In this document: positions 1 to 9,132 of the stretch, piece after piece | Layout: each line of letters opens with the position of its first letter | How positions within the stretch are numbered: the first letter of the stretch is position 1 | DNA from: [Clostridium] asparagiforme DSM 15981 | GTDB lineage: Bacteria > Bacillota > Clostridia > Lachnospirales > Lachnospiraceae | DNA length: 64,000 nucleotides | Assembly (NCBI GenBank): GCA_025149125.1 | Contig: CP102272.1 | Coordinates: forward strand, 5,208,001-5,272,000 | Direction: 5' to 3' | Translations under genes and position numbers: made by a program | Notes under the pieces: model-generated | Databases searched by the model: none | What the model was told of the DNA's origin: nothing | What the model saw: only the letters and a program-made list of their open reading frames with translations

Positions 1-205
1 CCGGGGTGCCGCCCGCCATGGCCACGCCCAGCTTCACCGCTTCCACGATCTTATCCAGGTTCATGTGTCCGGGTACGATTTCATTATAGGAACTCACAAT
101 GCCCACCATGGGCTTTTTCATCTCTTCCGCCGTCATGCCAAGGGCGTTGAACAGGGATCTGTGGGGCGCCTGCTGCATACCTGTTTTCACTGCATCACTT
201 TTCAT
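1..205 (-). CDS. ilvD: Dihydroxy-acid dehydratase, N-terminal fragment (runs off window)
   Basis: The first 68 codons are present, with the start ATG at 205-203 preceded by a strong GAGGAGGAG ribosome site. The translation contains RSLFNALGMT, KPMVGIVSSYNEIVPGHMNL and VKLGVAMAGGTP, the conserved IlvD amino terminus. The enzyme is an Fe-S dehydratase that makes 2-keto acids for valine, leucine and isoleucine in the cytosol. It begins 14 nt after the leuB stop, so the two should be one branched-chain amino acid transcript. The rest of the gene lies outside the window. Confidence 0.93.
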   Translation of the reverse strand, partial: MKSDAVKTGMQQAPHRSLFNALGMTAEEMKKPMVGIVSSYNEIVPGHMNLDKIVEAVKLGVAMAGGTP

Positions 206-219
206 CTGTTTCTCCTCCT

Positions 220-1311
220 CTATCGTATCCGCTCTGCAACGAGATCACCCATGCGGGTGGTCCCCACCTTCTCGCAACCGTCGGACATAATGTCCCCGGT
301 GCGGTAACCGTCTTTTAACACCTGCCGGACCGCCTGCTCCACCGCGTCCGCCTCTTTGTCCAGATCAAAGGAATAGCGCAGCATCATAGCCGCGGACAGA
401 ATGGTCGCGATGGGATTGGCCAGGTCAAGGCCCGCGATATCCGGGGCGGAGCCGTGGCTGGGCTCGTACAGGCCGAACTTACTCTCGTTTAAGCTGGCCG
501 AGGAGAGCATCCCGATGGAGCCTGTGATCATGCTGGCCTCGTCGGACAGAATGTCGCCGAACATGTTCTCGGTCAGGATCACGTCGAACTGGCCCGGATT
601 CATCACCAGCTGCATGGCGCAGTTGTCCACCAGCATGTGGGTCAGCTCCACCTCCGGGTAGTCCTTCGCCACCTCCTCCACCACCTTTCTCCACAGGCGT
701 GAGGAATCCAGCACATTGGCCTTGTCCACGCTGATCACCTTTTTCCGGCGCTTCATGGCGATCTCAAAGCCCTTGATTGCGATCCGGCGGATCTCATTTT
801 CATTGTATGTAAGGATATCCGTGGCCTGCAGCACGCCGTCCACCTCTTTGGTCCAGCGGTCGCCGAAGTAAATGCCGCCGGTGAGCTCCCGCATGATCAC
901 CATGTCGAAGCCGTCCCCGATGATCTCATCCTTTAAGGGGCAGGCGGAGGCCAGCTCGGCGTAGAGGTAGGCGGGACGGATGTTGGCGAAGAGTCCCAGG
1001 CCCTTTCTCATGGCCAGAAGTCCTGCCTCAGGGCGCAGGTTCGGGGCCACGTCGTACCACTTGGAGTTGCCCACGTTGCCACCCACCGCTCCCAAAAGCA
1101 CCGCGTCGCTGTTTCGCGCCGTCTCCAGAGCCTCGTCAGTCAGGGGAACGCCGTGGGCGTCGATGGAGCAGCCGCCCATGAGCACCTCGGTATAATGGAA
1201 GCTATGGCCGTAGACCCTGCCCACCTGGTCCAGCACTTTTCTGGCCTCGCGCACGATCTCCGGGCCGATCCCATCCCCCGGTATGGCTGTCACATTATAA
1301 TTCATCTTCAT
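220..1311 (-). CDS. leuB: 3-isopropylmalate dehydrogenase
   Basis: Full-length (363 aa) NAD-dependent decarboxylating dehydrogenase of leucine synthesis. Visible signatures are GDGIGPEIV at the N-terminus, LRPEAGLLAMRKGLGLFANI, RELTGGIYFGDR, VDKANVLDSSRLW, the metal-binding ENMFGDILSDEAS segment and the cofactor-binding EPSHGSAPDIAG. The usual GAVGGPKWD motif has extra residues here (GAVGGNVGNSKWYD), a known variant among Firmicutes. Two in-frame ATGs lie at 1311 and 1305; GGGAG sits 4 nt from the first and 10 nt from the second, so the second is also possible. Cotranscribed with ilvD from the promoter at 1373-1401. Confidence 0.96.
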   Translation of the reverse strand: MKMNYNVTAIPGDGIGPEIVREARKVLDQVGRVYGHSFHYTEVLMGGCSIDAHGVPLTDEALETARNSDAVLLGAVGGNVGNSKWYDVAPNLRPEAGLLAMRKGLGLFANIRPAYLYAELASACPLKDEIIGDGFDMVIMRELTGGIYFGDRWTKEVDGVLQATDILTYNENEIRRIAIKGFEIAMKRRKKVISVDKANVLDSSRLWRKVVEEVAKDYPEVELTHMLVDNCAMQLVMNPGQFDVILTENMFGDILSDEASMITGSIGMLSSASLNESKFGLYEPSHGSAPDIAGLDLANPIATILSAAMMLRYSFDLDKEADAVEQAVRQVLKDGYRTGDIMSDGCEKVGTTRMGDLVAERIR

Positions 1312-1372
1312 ATCTCTCCCATTCTATCATTCATTTTAGTTATGTCTAAACAAACAAATATGATTTCTTTCC

Positions 1373-1401
1373 ATCATAGCTCATTTAATGGGGGATTTCA
1401 A
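1373..1401 (-). promoter_or_regulatory. Sigma-A promoter of leuB-ilvD
   Basis: On the minus strand TTGAAA (1401-1396) and TATGAT (1378-1373) are separated by 17 bp. Transcription would start near 1366, giving a leader of about 55 nt before leuB. I see no T-box or attenuator within that short leader. Confidence 0.75.
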
Positions 1402-1489
1402 CTGTTGCAGGGGAATTTTCCGATTATGGAATATACAAGTTTGGAATTATTATCATGAACAGAAGTTATAGTGAACCGGCCCAGACGGC

Positions 1490-1554
1490 GGGAAAACCGG
1501 CGGGGAAAGTCGCGCCAGGCCTGCCTGAAAGCGCCTTTCTCCGCCGGTTTTCCC
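1490..1554. repeat. 14-bp perfect inverted repeat (terminator-like hairpin)
   Basis: GGGAAAACCGGCGG (1490-1503) and CCGCCGGTTTTCCC (1541-1554) pair perfectly around a 37-nt loop that can itself pair (GAAAG..GCGC with GCGC..CTTTC). It lies just past the stop of the GNAT gene at 1622. No T-tract follows, so it may be a transcript-end stabiliser or a weak terminator. Together with the leuB promoter it accounts for the 310-bp gap 1312-1621. Confidence 0.6.
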
Positions 1555-1621
1555 ATTGGGCGCATGTCCTGTGTCCCGGAAGCCATCCCGCCGGAACGGC
1601 TGCCTCCAGCGCAGTACAGCC

Positions 1622-2257
1622 TCACTGCACTTCGCGCACCAGGCAGTATTGTTTGAGATCGAAATGTTTTTCCACCACGCCGAATACCTTGAATCCGAAA
1701 TGCTCGTACAGCGGGACATTTTTCGGGTTGTGGGTTTCCAGGGAGATCATCAGGCGGCGGCTCTCGGCGTAAGCGATCACCTCGTTTAGCAGCAGAGCCG
1801 AGAGGCCGTGGTGCTGCATACCCTGCCGCACGGCCAGATAGATGATGTGCAGGCGCTCTTCCTGGTGAAGCTGGGCCGTCCAGCGGGAGTTTAAATAGTC
1901 CTTGCCCCTCACAAAGTTCCAGAAAGTTTTAAGGCTGGGGTCCTCCCGGATCAGGTACTCGTCCGTCTTTAAGGCGGCCAGGGCCTCGGTCAGGTAGTAG
2001 CGAAACGGATCGTAGGGTTCCGACTCGTCGGACACCACTATGATGGAGTTTAACTCCGGACTGTCGGAGTAGATCTGGCACAGCTCGAAAAACTCCGACA
2101 GATCGCATTTGAACAGCTCCGGCAGCAGGCGCTTCCTGGTCTCTTCATCCGGGATCAGCTTGCAGTACAGCGGGTCCCGGGCAAAGCACTGGGTCAGAAG
2201 CTCTTCCATTTTGGGCAGATCCTCTTTTTGCACGCGGTATAAAGTTCGGCTTTCCAT
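1622..2257 (-). CDS. GNAT-family N-acetyltransferase
   Basis: 211-aa cytosolic protein. The acetyl-CoA-binding region is in the C-terminal half: IIYLAVRQGMQHHGLSALLL resembles the R/Q-x-x-G-x-G/A loop, followed by LETHNPKNVPLYEHFGFKVF, the typical last strand and helix of the fold. The N-terminal half is not diagnostic. Its substrate cannot be read from sequence. The start has GGGAGGAAA upstream, 18 nt after the M28 peptidase stop, so it is the last gene of the long minus-strand operon and is followed by the hairpin at 1490-1554. Confidence 0.8.
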   Translation of the reverse strand: MESRTLYRVQKEDLPKMEELLTQCFARDPLYCKLIPDEETRKRLLPELFKCDLSEFFELCQIYSDSPELNSIIVVSDESEPYDPFRYYLTEALAALKTDEYLIREDPSLKTFWNFVRGKDYLNSRWTAQLHQEERLHIIYLAVRQGMQHHGLSALLLNEVIAYAESRRLMISLETHNPKNVPLYEHFGFKVFGVVEKHFDLKQYCLVREVQ

Positions 2258-2275
2258 CGCTCGTATTTCCTCCCG

Positions 2276-4429
2276 TCACATGGTCAGGCATTCCTGCATC
2301 CATGCGGTCAGTTTTTTGATTGATTCCGTCATATAGCGGATATCATCCCGGTAGCATGCGGTCTGATTTTCCGTCACCCGCTTTAACTCCAGGTATTCCG
2401 GCGTGAGATCCACAGCCTTCTCCCTCCCCTCCTCCAGCTTTTCCTTCAGACTGCGGACCAGCTGAAACAGGTTCTCATGGTGCACGATACGGCCCGCGCC
2501 CCATTTTAAGCGGTTGCCGGGCTGGTTTAACACGTACTGGGTGAAATAGTTGAACACCTGCTCGTCAAAGAGAAAGGCGTATCGATTGTTGTCGATGCCG
2601 TAGACGTCCTCCAGGGCCGCCCGCGCATTCCCCTCCCCGGCATGCCGCAGAGCCTTGTAGAGCGCGCGCAGGTTGTCCTGCACCGCCTCCTGCGGGAAGA
2701 GCACCTCGTCGTGCCAGTTCAGCCGCACAAAATAATCCTGCTCCTTGCGGAATATGTACAGCAGCCGTTCCTGCATGTCCCCGTAACGCTCAAACATGCG
2801 GTCCGCCGCGTCCATATCCCCCTGTGCAAGAAGCGCAGCGTAATCCCGGTTCAGCTCCGTGATTCTGCGATACAAGACTCTGGAGACCTCCTTAGCCTTC
2901 TTTAAGGCGCGCTTCATCTCCCAGATATCCGCCTCCGCCTTGCGCCGGATTCCCACATCGTCGCTGTCTGTCACCGCCCGGATCAGGCGCTCGAAGTTCA
3001 TGGGCGGCAGCAGCAGGCGGTCGAAGGCCATCACCAGGCGGCCGTAGAGCACGTGGTGAAAGAGGTAAACCGGCTCCTGGTACACATTGTCGTTGTCGAA
3101 CTGGGAGTGGTAGTGGGTTTCCATAAACTCCCCGCCGGAAAATTCGTTGACCATGGAGGGAATTCCGGCCACGGCCATGGAGAAATCGTCGGACCAGGTC
3201 TGGATGGGGCAGAGCACCTCCACCCCGTCGGGGTAGGCCGCCTCGTCCACCTCAACGCCCTCCAGAAAACGGCTCAGGAAATCCTCGTACTCATAGGTGC
3301 AGCGCACCGCGTCCATCTGTCCGTGGGCATGGGCCGGAAGCTCGAAATTAAAGTTGGCGAAGGTCTTTCCTCTCCACTCGGGATGAGCGGTGAACACCTC
3401 CTCGTAAGCGCCCGTGGACCAGTCGTACTTGGAGTTTGCCACCCCCCACTCCTCCGCGGCCATGGCGCAGAAAACCAGATTGAACTTTGGCCTGTAGCCG
3501 CCCTTTAACAATGCCCTGGCGATCCCAAACATCATCGCCACCGCCGCGTTGTCGTCCTGAAATCCGCTGAAATAGGAATCGTAATGAGCGGTGATCAGAA
3601 TCATCCGGTCCGTGCCCCGCCCCGGTATGGTCCCCACAATGTTGTACGTCTCCCGGTCCGGCGCCACGGTGGTCCTGGCCTCGAACTCCACTAAAACCGC
3701 GCCCATGTTGCCCGGCTCCATCCCGCTCTCGTCCGGGCAGCTTCCAGCCTCCATCATGGCCTTTTTCAGCACCCAGGCGTCCGCCTGGGAAATGGAGAAC
3801 GCCGGCGCGTCCGCCGGTCCCGCGATGTCCTGGGCGTTTAAGGCTGTGTTGTGGACCTCGCCGTAGCCCTGCTCCTGAACTGCCACCAGGGCGGCCGCCC
3901 CCCGCAGATGGGCCTGGTAAACCGGGAAATTGATCCACCACTCGTCCCGCTGGTTGATGTCCACCAGCACCAGCTTTCCCTCCACATCCACACAGTCATA
4001 GCAGTCCGCCGTGCCCTTGCCCAGATATACGATCTCAAACTCCCTGGTTCCCTCCGTGTCGAAATTGGTCTGATAGGCCCCCAGCTGAAAGCAGTGCCTT
4101 ACCCCCTCCGAATCCGTAAAACGCATCTCGGCCTTCTCAAACTCCCAGGCGTCCACCGTCACCTTGTCCTTGTGTACGTCCTTAAGGCCGATGGCCTCCA
4201 TCTCCCGTCGGAGCATCTCCCCTGTCTCAAATTCCGCTTTGGAGCCCGCCGTGCGGTAGCCCAGCGCGGGGTTTGTCTTAAACTGCTCCATCCGTTTCGC
4301 CAGCTGGTAGGAATATCCGATCTCCAGGGCATCCGTAAATTGTTGTTCCCAATCGTCCACTTCTCTTGTCTCCACCTTTAAAAAGCTGCCGCTGGACAAA
4401 TTAGTCCGCGACAGCCGTATTATGTTCAT
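2276..4429 (-). CDS. M28-family zinc aminopeptidase with PA-like insert
   Basis: 717 aa from the ATG at 4429 (MNIIRLSRT); an upstream in-frame start at 4471 has weaker support. The peptidase core shows AHYDS, QDDNAAVAMMFG, AAEEWG and ETHYHSQFDN, which supply the His, Asp, Glu-Glu and His ligands and base expected for a two-zinc M28 enzyme. Before the core, a segment with VYLGKGTADCYDCVDVEGK and QAHLRGAAALVAV resembles a protease-associated domain. About 230 residues after the core are helical and charged. There is no signal peptide or membrane segment, so it is probably cytosolic, unlike many M28 enzymes. It may trim imported peptides; the substrate is unknown. Confidence 0.85.
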   Translation of the reverse strand: MNIIRLSRTNLSSGSFLKVETREVDDWEQQFTDALEIGYSYQLAKRMEQFKTNPALGYRTAGSKAEFETGEMLRREMEAIGLKDVHKDKVTVDAWEFEKAEMRFTDSEGVRHCFQLGAYQTNFDTEGTREFEIVYLGKGTADCYDCVDVEGKLVLVDINQRDEWWINFPVYQAHLRGAAALVAVQEQGYGEVHNTALNAQDIAGPADAPAFSISQADAWVLKKAMMEAGSCPDESGMEPGNMGAVLVEFEARTTVAPDRETYNIVGTIPGRGTDRMILITAHYDSYFSGFQDDNAAVAMMFGIARALLKGGYRPKFNLVFCAMAAEEWGVANSKYDWSTGAYEEVFTAHPEWRGKTFANFNFELPAHAHGQMDAVRCTYEYEDFLSRFLEGVEVDEAAYPDGVEVLCPIQTWSDDFSMAVAGIPSMVNEFSGGEFMETHYHSQFDNDNVYQEPVYLFHHVLYGRLVMAFDRLLLPPMNFERLIRAVTDSDDVGIRRKAEADIWEMKRALKKAKEVSRVLYRRITELNRDYAALLAQGDMDAADRMFERYGDMQERLLYIFRKEQDYFVRLNWHDEVLFPQEAVQDNLRALYKALRHAGEGNARAALEDVYGIDNNRYAFLFDEQVFNYFTQYVLNQPGNRLKWGAGRIVHHENLFQLVRSLKEKLEEGREKAVDLTPEYLELKRVTENQTACYRDDIRYMTESIKKLTAWMQECLTM

Positions 4430-4497
4430 ACTCTCATGGCCCTGACGGCCCACCGCGGGGCCGGTCCCCACAGCTTAAACCGCGGACCGCCAGACCT

Positions 4498-5514
4498 TTA
4501 CGGGCCCGGCACCGGATCCTGGCTGATCACCGCCCCGTCCTCGCCCAGGCGGTAATTGTCCTCGGTGATGCAGTCCTTCAGCATCTCGCCGCTCTCATTG
4601 CAGAAATAGCGCTTGCCCTCCCAGTCGATCCAGCCGGTCACCATATAACCCTCTGCGTCGAAGAAATACCACTTGCCGCCGATCTCCTGCCAGTTTGAGC
4701 TGGGGTAGGTTCCGTCCCCGTTGTCATACCACCATCTTCCGTCCTCCGCCTGCTTCCAGGAGCTGTACGGGTACACGCCCTCCGGGTTCTCCACGGGATT
4801 GTCCTTAAAATAAGAGGCCATATTGGCATCCACGGTCATGGTATTGGAATCGGCCCACTCCCCTATAATCGAGGAATCCACCTTGTTGATGGCTCTCACC
4901 TTCACATAGTAACTGGCGCTCTTGGTCAGCTTCTCCGAACAGTTGTAGCTGTTGTAAGTGGTGGTGATGGCGCTTCCCACCGACTTCCCATCCCGGTATA
5001 CGCGAAACTCATAGCTTCCGGCCGTGCTGACCGGATTCCAGCTCACCACCCCGTCGGGGTTCAGGCGCACATTTTCGATGGGTCTTAAGGACTTTGTCAG
5101 GGAGTCCAGCTCTATGGTCAGCACCAGCTGCTGTCCCGCCTCCTTGCGGGCAGCGCCCTTGCAGACGGCGCCCACGCCTTTTAAACGGATCTTATCCTTT
5201 CGGATGGAGGTGGAGAAACGGTAATCGTCGTTGGCCTCCAGCGTCACTTCCAGCTTGGGAACCGTGTCCTCCTCCCACGCCTGGCCGTCGTTCTTAACCT
5301 CATAATCTCCCACGTAAAACTTGTCTCCACTGGCATCAAACTCAATGGATTCCTCGCCGAAATCCGTTCCCGGCTCGATATCCGCCTCGATCTCCAGGGT
5401 AATGGATGTGATCTTCTTGGTGCTGCTGGCCGCCCACGCCGGAAACGCAGCTAATAGCGCCAGGGCTACCGCCGCCGCTGCCGCCGTCAGATGTTTCATA
5501 CTGTGCTTTTTCAA
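4498..5514 (-). CDS. Secreted protein with choline-binding-type repeats
   Basis: 338 aa. It starts at TTG (5514), correctly spaced after GAGGAGG. The N-terminus is a Sec signal peptide ending near PAWAASS. A beta-rich region follows, then a fibronectin-III-like segment around residues 150-235 (IENVRLNPDGVVSWNPVS, YEFRVYRDGK). The C-terminus has about three aromatic cell-wall-binding repeats (RWWYDNGDGTY, GKWYFFDAEGYMVTGWI, GKRYFCNESGEML). This architecture suggests non-covalent attachment to wall polymers, with the N-terminal part binding an unknown ligand. It lies 27 nt after the MacB-like gene within the same minus-strand run. Confidence 0.85.
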   Translation of the reverse strand: MKKHSMKHLTAAAAAVALALLAAFPAWAASSTKKITSITLEIEADIEPGTDFGEESIEFDASGDKFYVGDYEVKNDGQAWEEDTVPKLEVTLEANDDYRFSTSIRKDKIRLKGVGAVCKGAARKEAGQQLVLTIELDSLTKSLRPIENVRLNPDGVVSWNPVSTAGSYEFRVYRDGKSVGSAITTTYNSYNCSEKLTKSASYYVKVRAINKVDSSIIGEWADSNTMTVDANMASYFKDNPVENPEGVYPYSSWKQAEDGRWWYDNGDGTYPSSNWQEIGGKWYFFDAEGYMVTGWIDWEGKRYFCNESGEMLKDCITEDNYRLGEDGAVISQDPVPGP

Positions 5515-5541
5515 AGTGTATCCTCCTCACTCGATACGCGC

Positions 5542-6606
5542 TCATCCAGATTTACTCCTACCTCCTACTTTACTCATTTTGTCCCTGAGTGTCAATAACG
5601 TTTTCCTTACAATCCCGCCGTCTGAACGGTTGCAAATAACTGTAAGTCCCCCTGCGGTTCCGCACAGAATCCCCGCAGTCGTCCGTTCCCGCAGCAGCGT
5701 CATCCACAAGACGCGACCGTTCTCCCCCGCAAAGCGCAGCGCCGGAGCGATCTCCCTCCACCGCTGGCCCCAGAAGCTGAAATCCGACCATCTGGAGGGG
5801 ATGAGGTCCGGCGGAAACCGGGTTTCCTCCGCCCCCAGAATCCGGATACAGGCCGCCGCTGCCACCGCCGCCGCCGACACTGCGGCCAACCGGTGCAGGA
5901 GGCGTTTCTCCCGGACAAAATACTCAAACAGGCTCCGTCCCAGGGCCGCCCACACCGGCAGAAATGCAAAAAAGCCCGCAACAGACAGGCAGATCTCCCC
6001 GTCCACCCGGTAGCGCGCGCTTCCGGCATCGTAGCGGTACAGGAGCTGGTCCGCCCCGGATTTGGCCCCACGGTCCGCCCCATAATCCAACAGCACATAG
6101 GGAAACCGGTCCGAGGAGCCGGAGGCGGGCACAATCACCATACGCCGGTCGTCCTGGGTGACCCCGCGCACCAGATAGTCCGTGCCCTGGCAGCGCACCT
6201 CCATGCCCACCACCGCATAAGAGCCGAACAGCTCCATAGCCAGGCCGCGGCTGATCACGCAGGCCCTGGGGTCGGAGGGATAGCCGTAATTGCCCGCCGC
6301 CAGGCCGCGCTTCACCGCCAGTTCCCGGTCGCCCCAGACCAACATGCGGTCGGCCTTCTGCACCCGGCCAAGGCTCCGGTTCTCCACCTCCACGTTCTCC
6401 TCCACCGTCCATGCCGCCATGTCCGGCAGGGGATTTCCCTGCGACCGCTCCGCCTCCGCCATACGGTCGAACAGTTCTCCATCCGGCGCATCCGCTTCCC
6501 CGTACTCGTAAAATATCTGGCTTCCGAAGTCCTTAAGCTCCCGCCACCTAAGCATCGCGGCGATACAAAATCCCGCCGCCAATAGGATGATCAACCATCG
6601 TTTCAT
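5542..6606 (-). CDS. Membrane protein with MacB-like extracytoplasmic domain
   Basis: 354 aa. Residues 4-20 form one membrane helix. The next ~170 residues are outside and include ISRGLAMELFGSYAVVGMEV and TDYLVRGVTQDDRRMVIVPA, resembling the periplasmic core domain of MacB/FtsX permeases. Two hydrophobic segments follow (around SVAGFFAFLPVWAALG and LAAVSAAAVAAAACIRIL) and possibly a third near the C-terminus. It lacks the usual four-helix FtsX layout, so it may be a degenerate or accessory permease. Its start overlaps the HlyD-like stop by 4 nt, implying translational coupling and a shared complex. Function is inferred only. Confidence 0.65.
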   Translation of the reverse strand: MKRWLIILLAAGFCIAAMLRWRELKDFGSQIFYEYGEADAPDGELFDRMAEAERSQGNPLPDMAAWTVEENVEVENRSLGRVQKADRMLVWGDRELAVKRGLAAGNYGYPSDPRACVISRGLAMELFGSYAVVGMEVRCQGTDYLVRGVTQDDRRMVIVPASGSSDRFPYVLLDYGADRGAKSGADQLLYRYDAGSARYRVDGEICLSVAGFFAFLPVWAALGRSLFEYFVREKRLLHRLAAVSAAAVAAAACIRILGAEETRFPPDLIPSRWSDFSFWGQRWREIAPALRFAGENGRVLWMTLLRERTTAGILCGTAGGLTVICNRSDGGIVRKTLLTLRDKMSKVGGRSKSG

Positions 6607-8276
6607 TCCGTCACCCCCCGTACCCGGTCGCCCGGGGACACCGATTTGTTGGAAGAGAGAACCAAAGGGGTCACGCTGGTGACCGCGCCCGACACCGCCG
6701 CCGACGTGCTGCTCTTTTCCAGCACCTCCACATTGACCCGCACAGCCGTCAGTTCCTCGCCCAGAATGGTCTTTTCCGGCTGCACGGCCAGACAGAAATA
6801 ACCGATTGTATCCTCCCTCAGCGCTTCAATGGGGATCACCATAGGATAGACGCCGGATTGCAGCACCACCGTGAAGCTGCAGGTTTCGCCCAGCCAGCCG
6901 GCCCCCTCTGCAAGGGATGCGCTCACCGTGCATTTTCCGTCTTCGGACAGGCGGTCCACCGACTCCACCACTGCGTTTAACTCTTTGGCCTCCCCGGTCC
7001 GTTTTAAAGACATCCGCTGTCCCTGCGCCAGAAGGGCCGCGTCCTCCTTGTCCACCTGCGCCTGAAACAGCATCCGACCCTCGGCCAGCCGGATCTGATC
7101 CGCAGCTCCGATCAGCCCGCCCTCCTGCAGGTCCAGGCCCGCCACCACCGCCCGGGAAACCGCCGTCACCGCGCCCTCCCGGCTAATGAGTTCCTCCACC
7201 TTGGCCAGACTGCGCCGTTTTTGTTCCAGATCCAGCTCCATGGATTCCTGCCGCAGGCGGGAAATCTCCCGGGTCTTTTCCTCCTCCGAGCGGGTCCCCG
7301 CGTCTGTGATTCTGGCATTTTCCAGGTTCTGGCCGGATTGGCGCAGCGCCTCCTCCAGCTCCAGCACCCGCCGCTGGGCCTGGGCGAGCTTTTCATCTTC
7401 CGCCTTCACTCCGTCCTCGTACGCCTTTTTGCAGTCCTCCTGGGCCTTGAGGGTATTGTAGCTGCGGTCGTCGTAATCCTCCTCGGCAGACCGCAGGGAA
7501 GCTTTGGCTTCCTCCACCAGAATGTCCTGTTCCTCCTTCGCCAACTCCAGATCCTCCTCAGCCGCGGCTAACGCCTCCTCGGCGTCCGCCACCGTCTCCT
7601 CCGAAGGGTCCTCCTGGGCGTTCAGCCGGTCCAGCTTTTTCTGCTTTTCCCGGACCTCCCGCTCCGCCCGCTTCACCGCAGAATCCCGGTCCAATTTGGC
7701 GGCATCGTAGACGCGCCTGGCGCTCTTTAACGCCTCCTTGGCGTCCTGGCGGATTTCATCCTCCGAGCGGCCTGCCAGGCGGTCGTACTCCAGCCGGAGG
7801 GCATCCACATTTTGATCGTAGTCTTCCTGGGCGTCCGCCAGGTCCTGCCTGCCAAGCTCCAGCGCCCGTTGGTCCACCTCCATCTGCTGGAGGGCCAGCA
7901 TCTCCTGGGTCACCCTGGGAATCTCCCGGCCGGACAGGCGCTCCTGTTCCAGAGCCAGCTCCGCCTGCCTGAGCGCGACGGCCAGCTCCTCCCGCTTCTC
8001 CTGCAGCGGTTCCATCTGCAAAGTGAGGATCGTATCCCCCGCCTGCACCACGTCCCCGGGCCGGGCCAGAATCGTGTCCACCCGCATCCCCTCCGGCAGT
8101 GGGCGGTAGGACAGCCGGTCCGCTTCAAAAGTCCCCTCCCCCGTGATCCGGTAGGACACGGACCCCTGCTTCCCGTACCCGGTCTGAACCCTGGCAATGG
8201 TCACGGAGTCCAGGGCCCTGGATAAAAATGTAAATATTACCATCACAATCAGAAATCCCACTGTAAACCGTTTCAT
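6603..8276 (-). CDS. HlyD/MacA-type membrane-fusion adaptor
   Basis: 557 aa with one N-terminal membrane anchor (FLIVMVIFTFLSRAL). A lipoyl-like half follows (ILARPGDVVQAGDTILTLQM), then about 280 residues of charged coiled coil (roughly 85-370), the second lipoyl half (GAVTAVSRAVVAGLDLQEG), a beta-barrel part and a C-terminal segment ending SVSPGDRVRGVTE. Such proteins dock on ABC permeases and extend outside the membrane. In Gram-positives they work with FtsX/MacB-type transporters in peptide export or efflux. Overlap with the MacB-like gene suggests they pair. No ATPase gene is adjacent. Confidence 0.82.
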   Translation of the reverse strand: MKRFTVGFLIVMVIFTFLSRALDSVTIARVQTGYGKQGSVSYRITGEGTFEADRLSYRPLPEGMRVDTILARPGDVVQAGDTILTLQMEPLQEKREELAVALRQAELALEQERLSGREIPRVTQEMLALQQMEVDQRALELGRQDLADAQEDYDQNVDALRLEYDRLAGRSEDEIRQDAKEALKSARRVYDAAKLDRDSAVKRAEREVREKQKKLDRLNAQEDPSEETVADAEEALAAAEEDLELAKEEQDILVEEAKASLRSAEEDYDDRSYNTLKAQEDCKKAYEDGVKAEDEKLAQAQRRVLELEEALRQSGQNLENARITDAGTRSEEEKTREISRLRQESMELDLEQKRRSLAKVEELISREGAVTAVSRAVVAGLDLQEGGLIGAADQIRLAEGRMLFQAQVDKEDAALLAQGQRMSLKRTGEAKELNAVVESVDRLSEDGKCTVSASLAEGAGWLGETCSFTVVLQSGVYPMVIPIEALREDTIGYFCLAVQPEKTILGEELTAVRVNVEVLEKSSTSAAVSGAVTSVTPLVLSSNKSVSPGDRVRGVTE

Positions 8277-8289
8277 CGCCGCTCACCAC

Positions 8290-9132
8290 TCATTCCTTGA
8301 TTCCCGAGGCCGCAATCCCCTGCTCCAGGGCCCCCTGTCCCATCACAAACAGGCTGACCGGCAGGATCATGGCCGTCACCGAAGCGGCCCAGGCCACCGC
8401 CGCCTTGTCCGCCGTGATCTCCGGCAGATACAGGGATAGGGGCCAAAGCCTCTGCTCCTTTAAAAACGTCATGGGCTGTTCAATGGCGTTCCAGGTTTCC
8501 AAAACCCCCAGCACCATGGCCGAGACGATGCCCGGCTTTCCGATGGGCACCCCGATTTTCCAGAAAATCATCCAGCTCCCGGCCCCGTCCAATCCCGCAG
8601 CTTCCATAAGCGGCCGGGGAATCGTCTCAAAAAACTTCGCCATGATGAACACCGGAAATGCCGACCAGGCCGCGGGCAGAATCACCGCCAGATGGCTGTT
8701 CAGCAGGCTCAGCCGTTTGAGCACCAGGTAGTTCGGCACCATGGTCACCTGGAAGGGCTGAAGCATCAGGATGATATAGATCAGAAACAGCCCTCTCCTG
8801 CCTTTAAACGAAAGGGCTCCGAAGGCCCAGGCCGCCGGAAGCGCCACCAGAAGCTGACCGGCCACCGCAAGTCCCGTCTGCAGGCAGGAATTCCAGAACA
8901 TCACATAAAAGCCCGGCGAGTCCAGCAACAGCTCCACATAGGGCTTTAGCGTGGGATAGGAGGGAAGAAGCGCCGCCTTCACCGGCCGGTTCGCCGCTCC
9001 AAACACCGCTCCAAACCGGTCCAGCATCTCCCACTCTCCCATCAGGGAATTTCCCGCCATCAAAAACAGCGGGAGCCAGACAAACAGACACATAACCGTC
9101 AAGACAGCCCGCACCATCACCCGTTTAATCAT
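8290..9132 (-). CDS. Carbohydrate ABC transporter permease, MalG type
   Basis: 280 aa with about six hydrophobic segments. The cytoplasmic EAA loop is present as MEAAGLDGAGSWMIFWKIGV, where the ATPase would bind. The C-terminus ends QGALEQGIAASGIKE, typical of CUT1 MalG partners. It overlaps the MalF-type gene by 8 nt. Together with the lipoprotein at 9948 these form a sugar or oligosaccharide importer; the ATPase is not encoded here and is probably a shared MsmK/MsiK type. Confidence 0.9.
   Translation of the reverse strand: MIKRVMVRAVLTVMCLFVWLPLFLMAGNSLMGEWEMLDRFGAVFGAANRPVKAALLPSYPTLKPYVELLLDSPGFYVMFWNSCLQTGLAVAGQLLVALPAAWAFGALSFKGRRGLFLIYIILMLQPFQVTMVPNYLVLKRLSLLNSHLAVILPAAWSAFPVFIMAKFFETIPRPLMEAAGLDGAGSWMIFWKIGVPIGKPGIVSAMVLGVLETWNAIEQPMTFLKEQRLWPLSLYLPEITADKAAVAWAASVTAMILPVSLFVMGQGALEQGIAASGIKE

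Noticed and set aside
1312..1372. T-box or leucine attenuator before leuB
   Set aside because: The leader from the predicted start is about 55 nt, with no specifier stem or T-box sequence.
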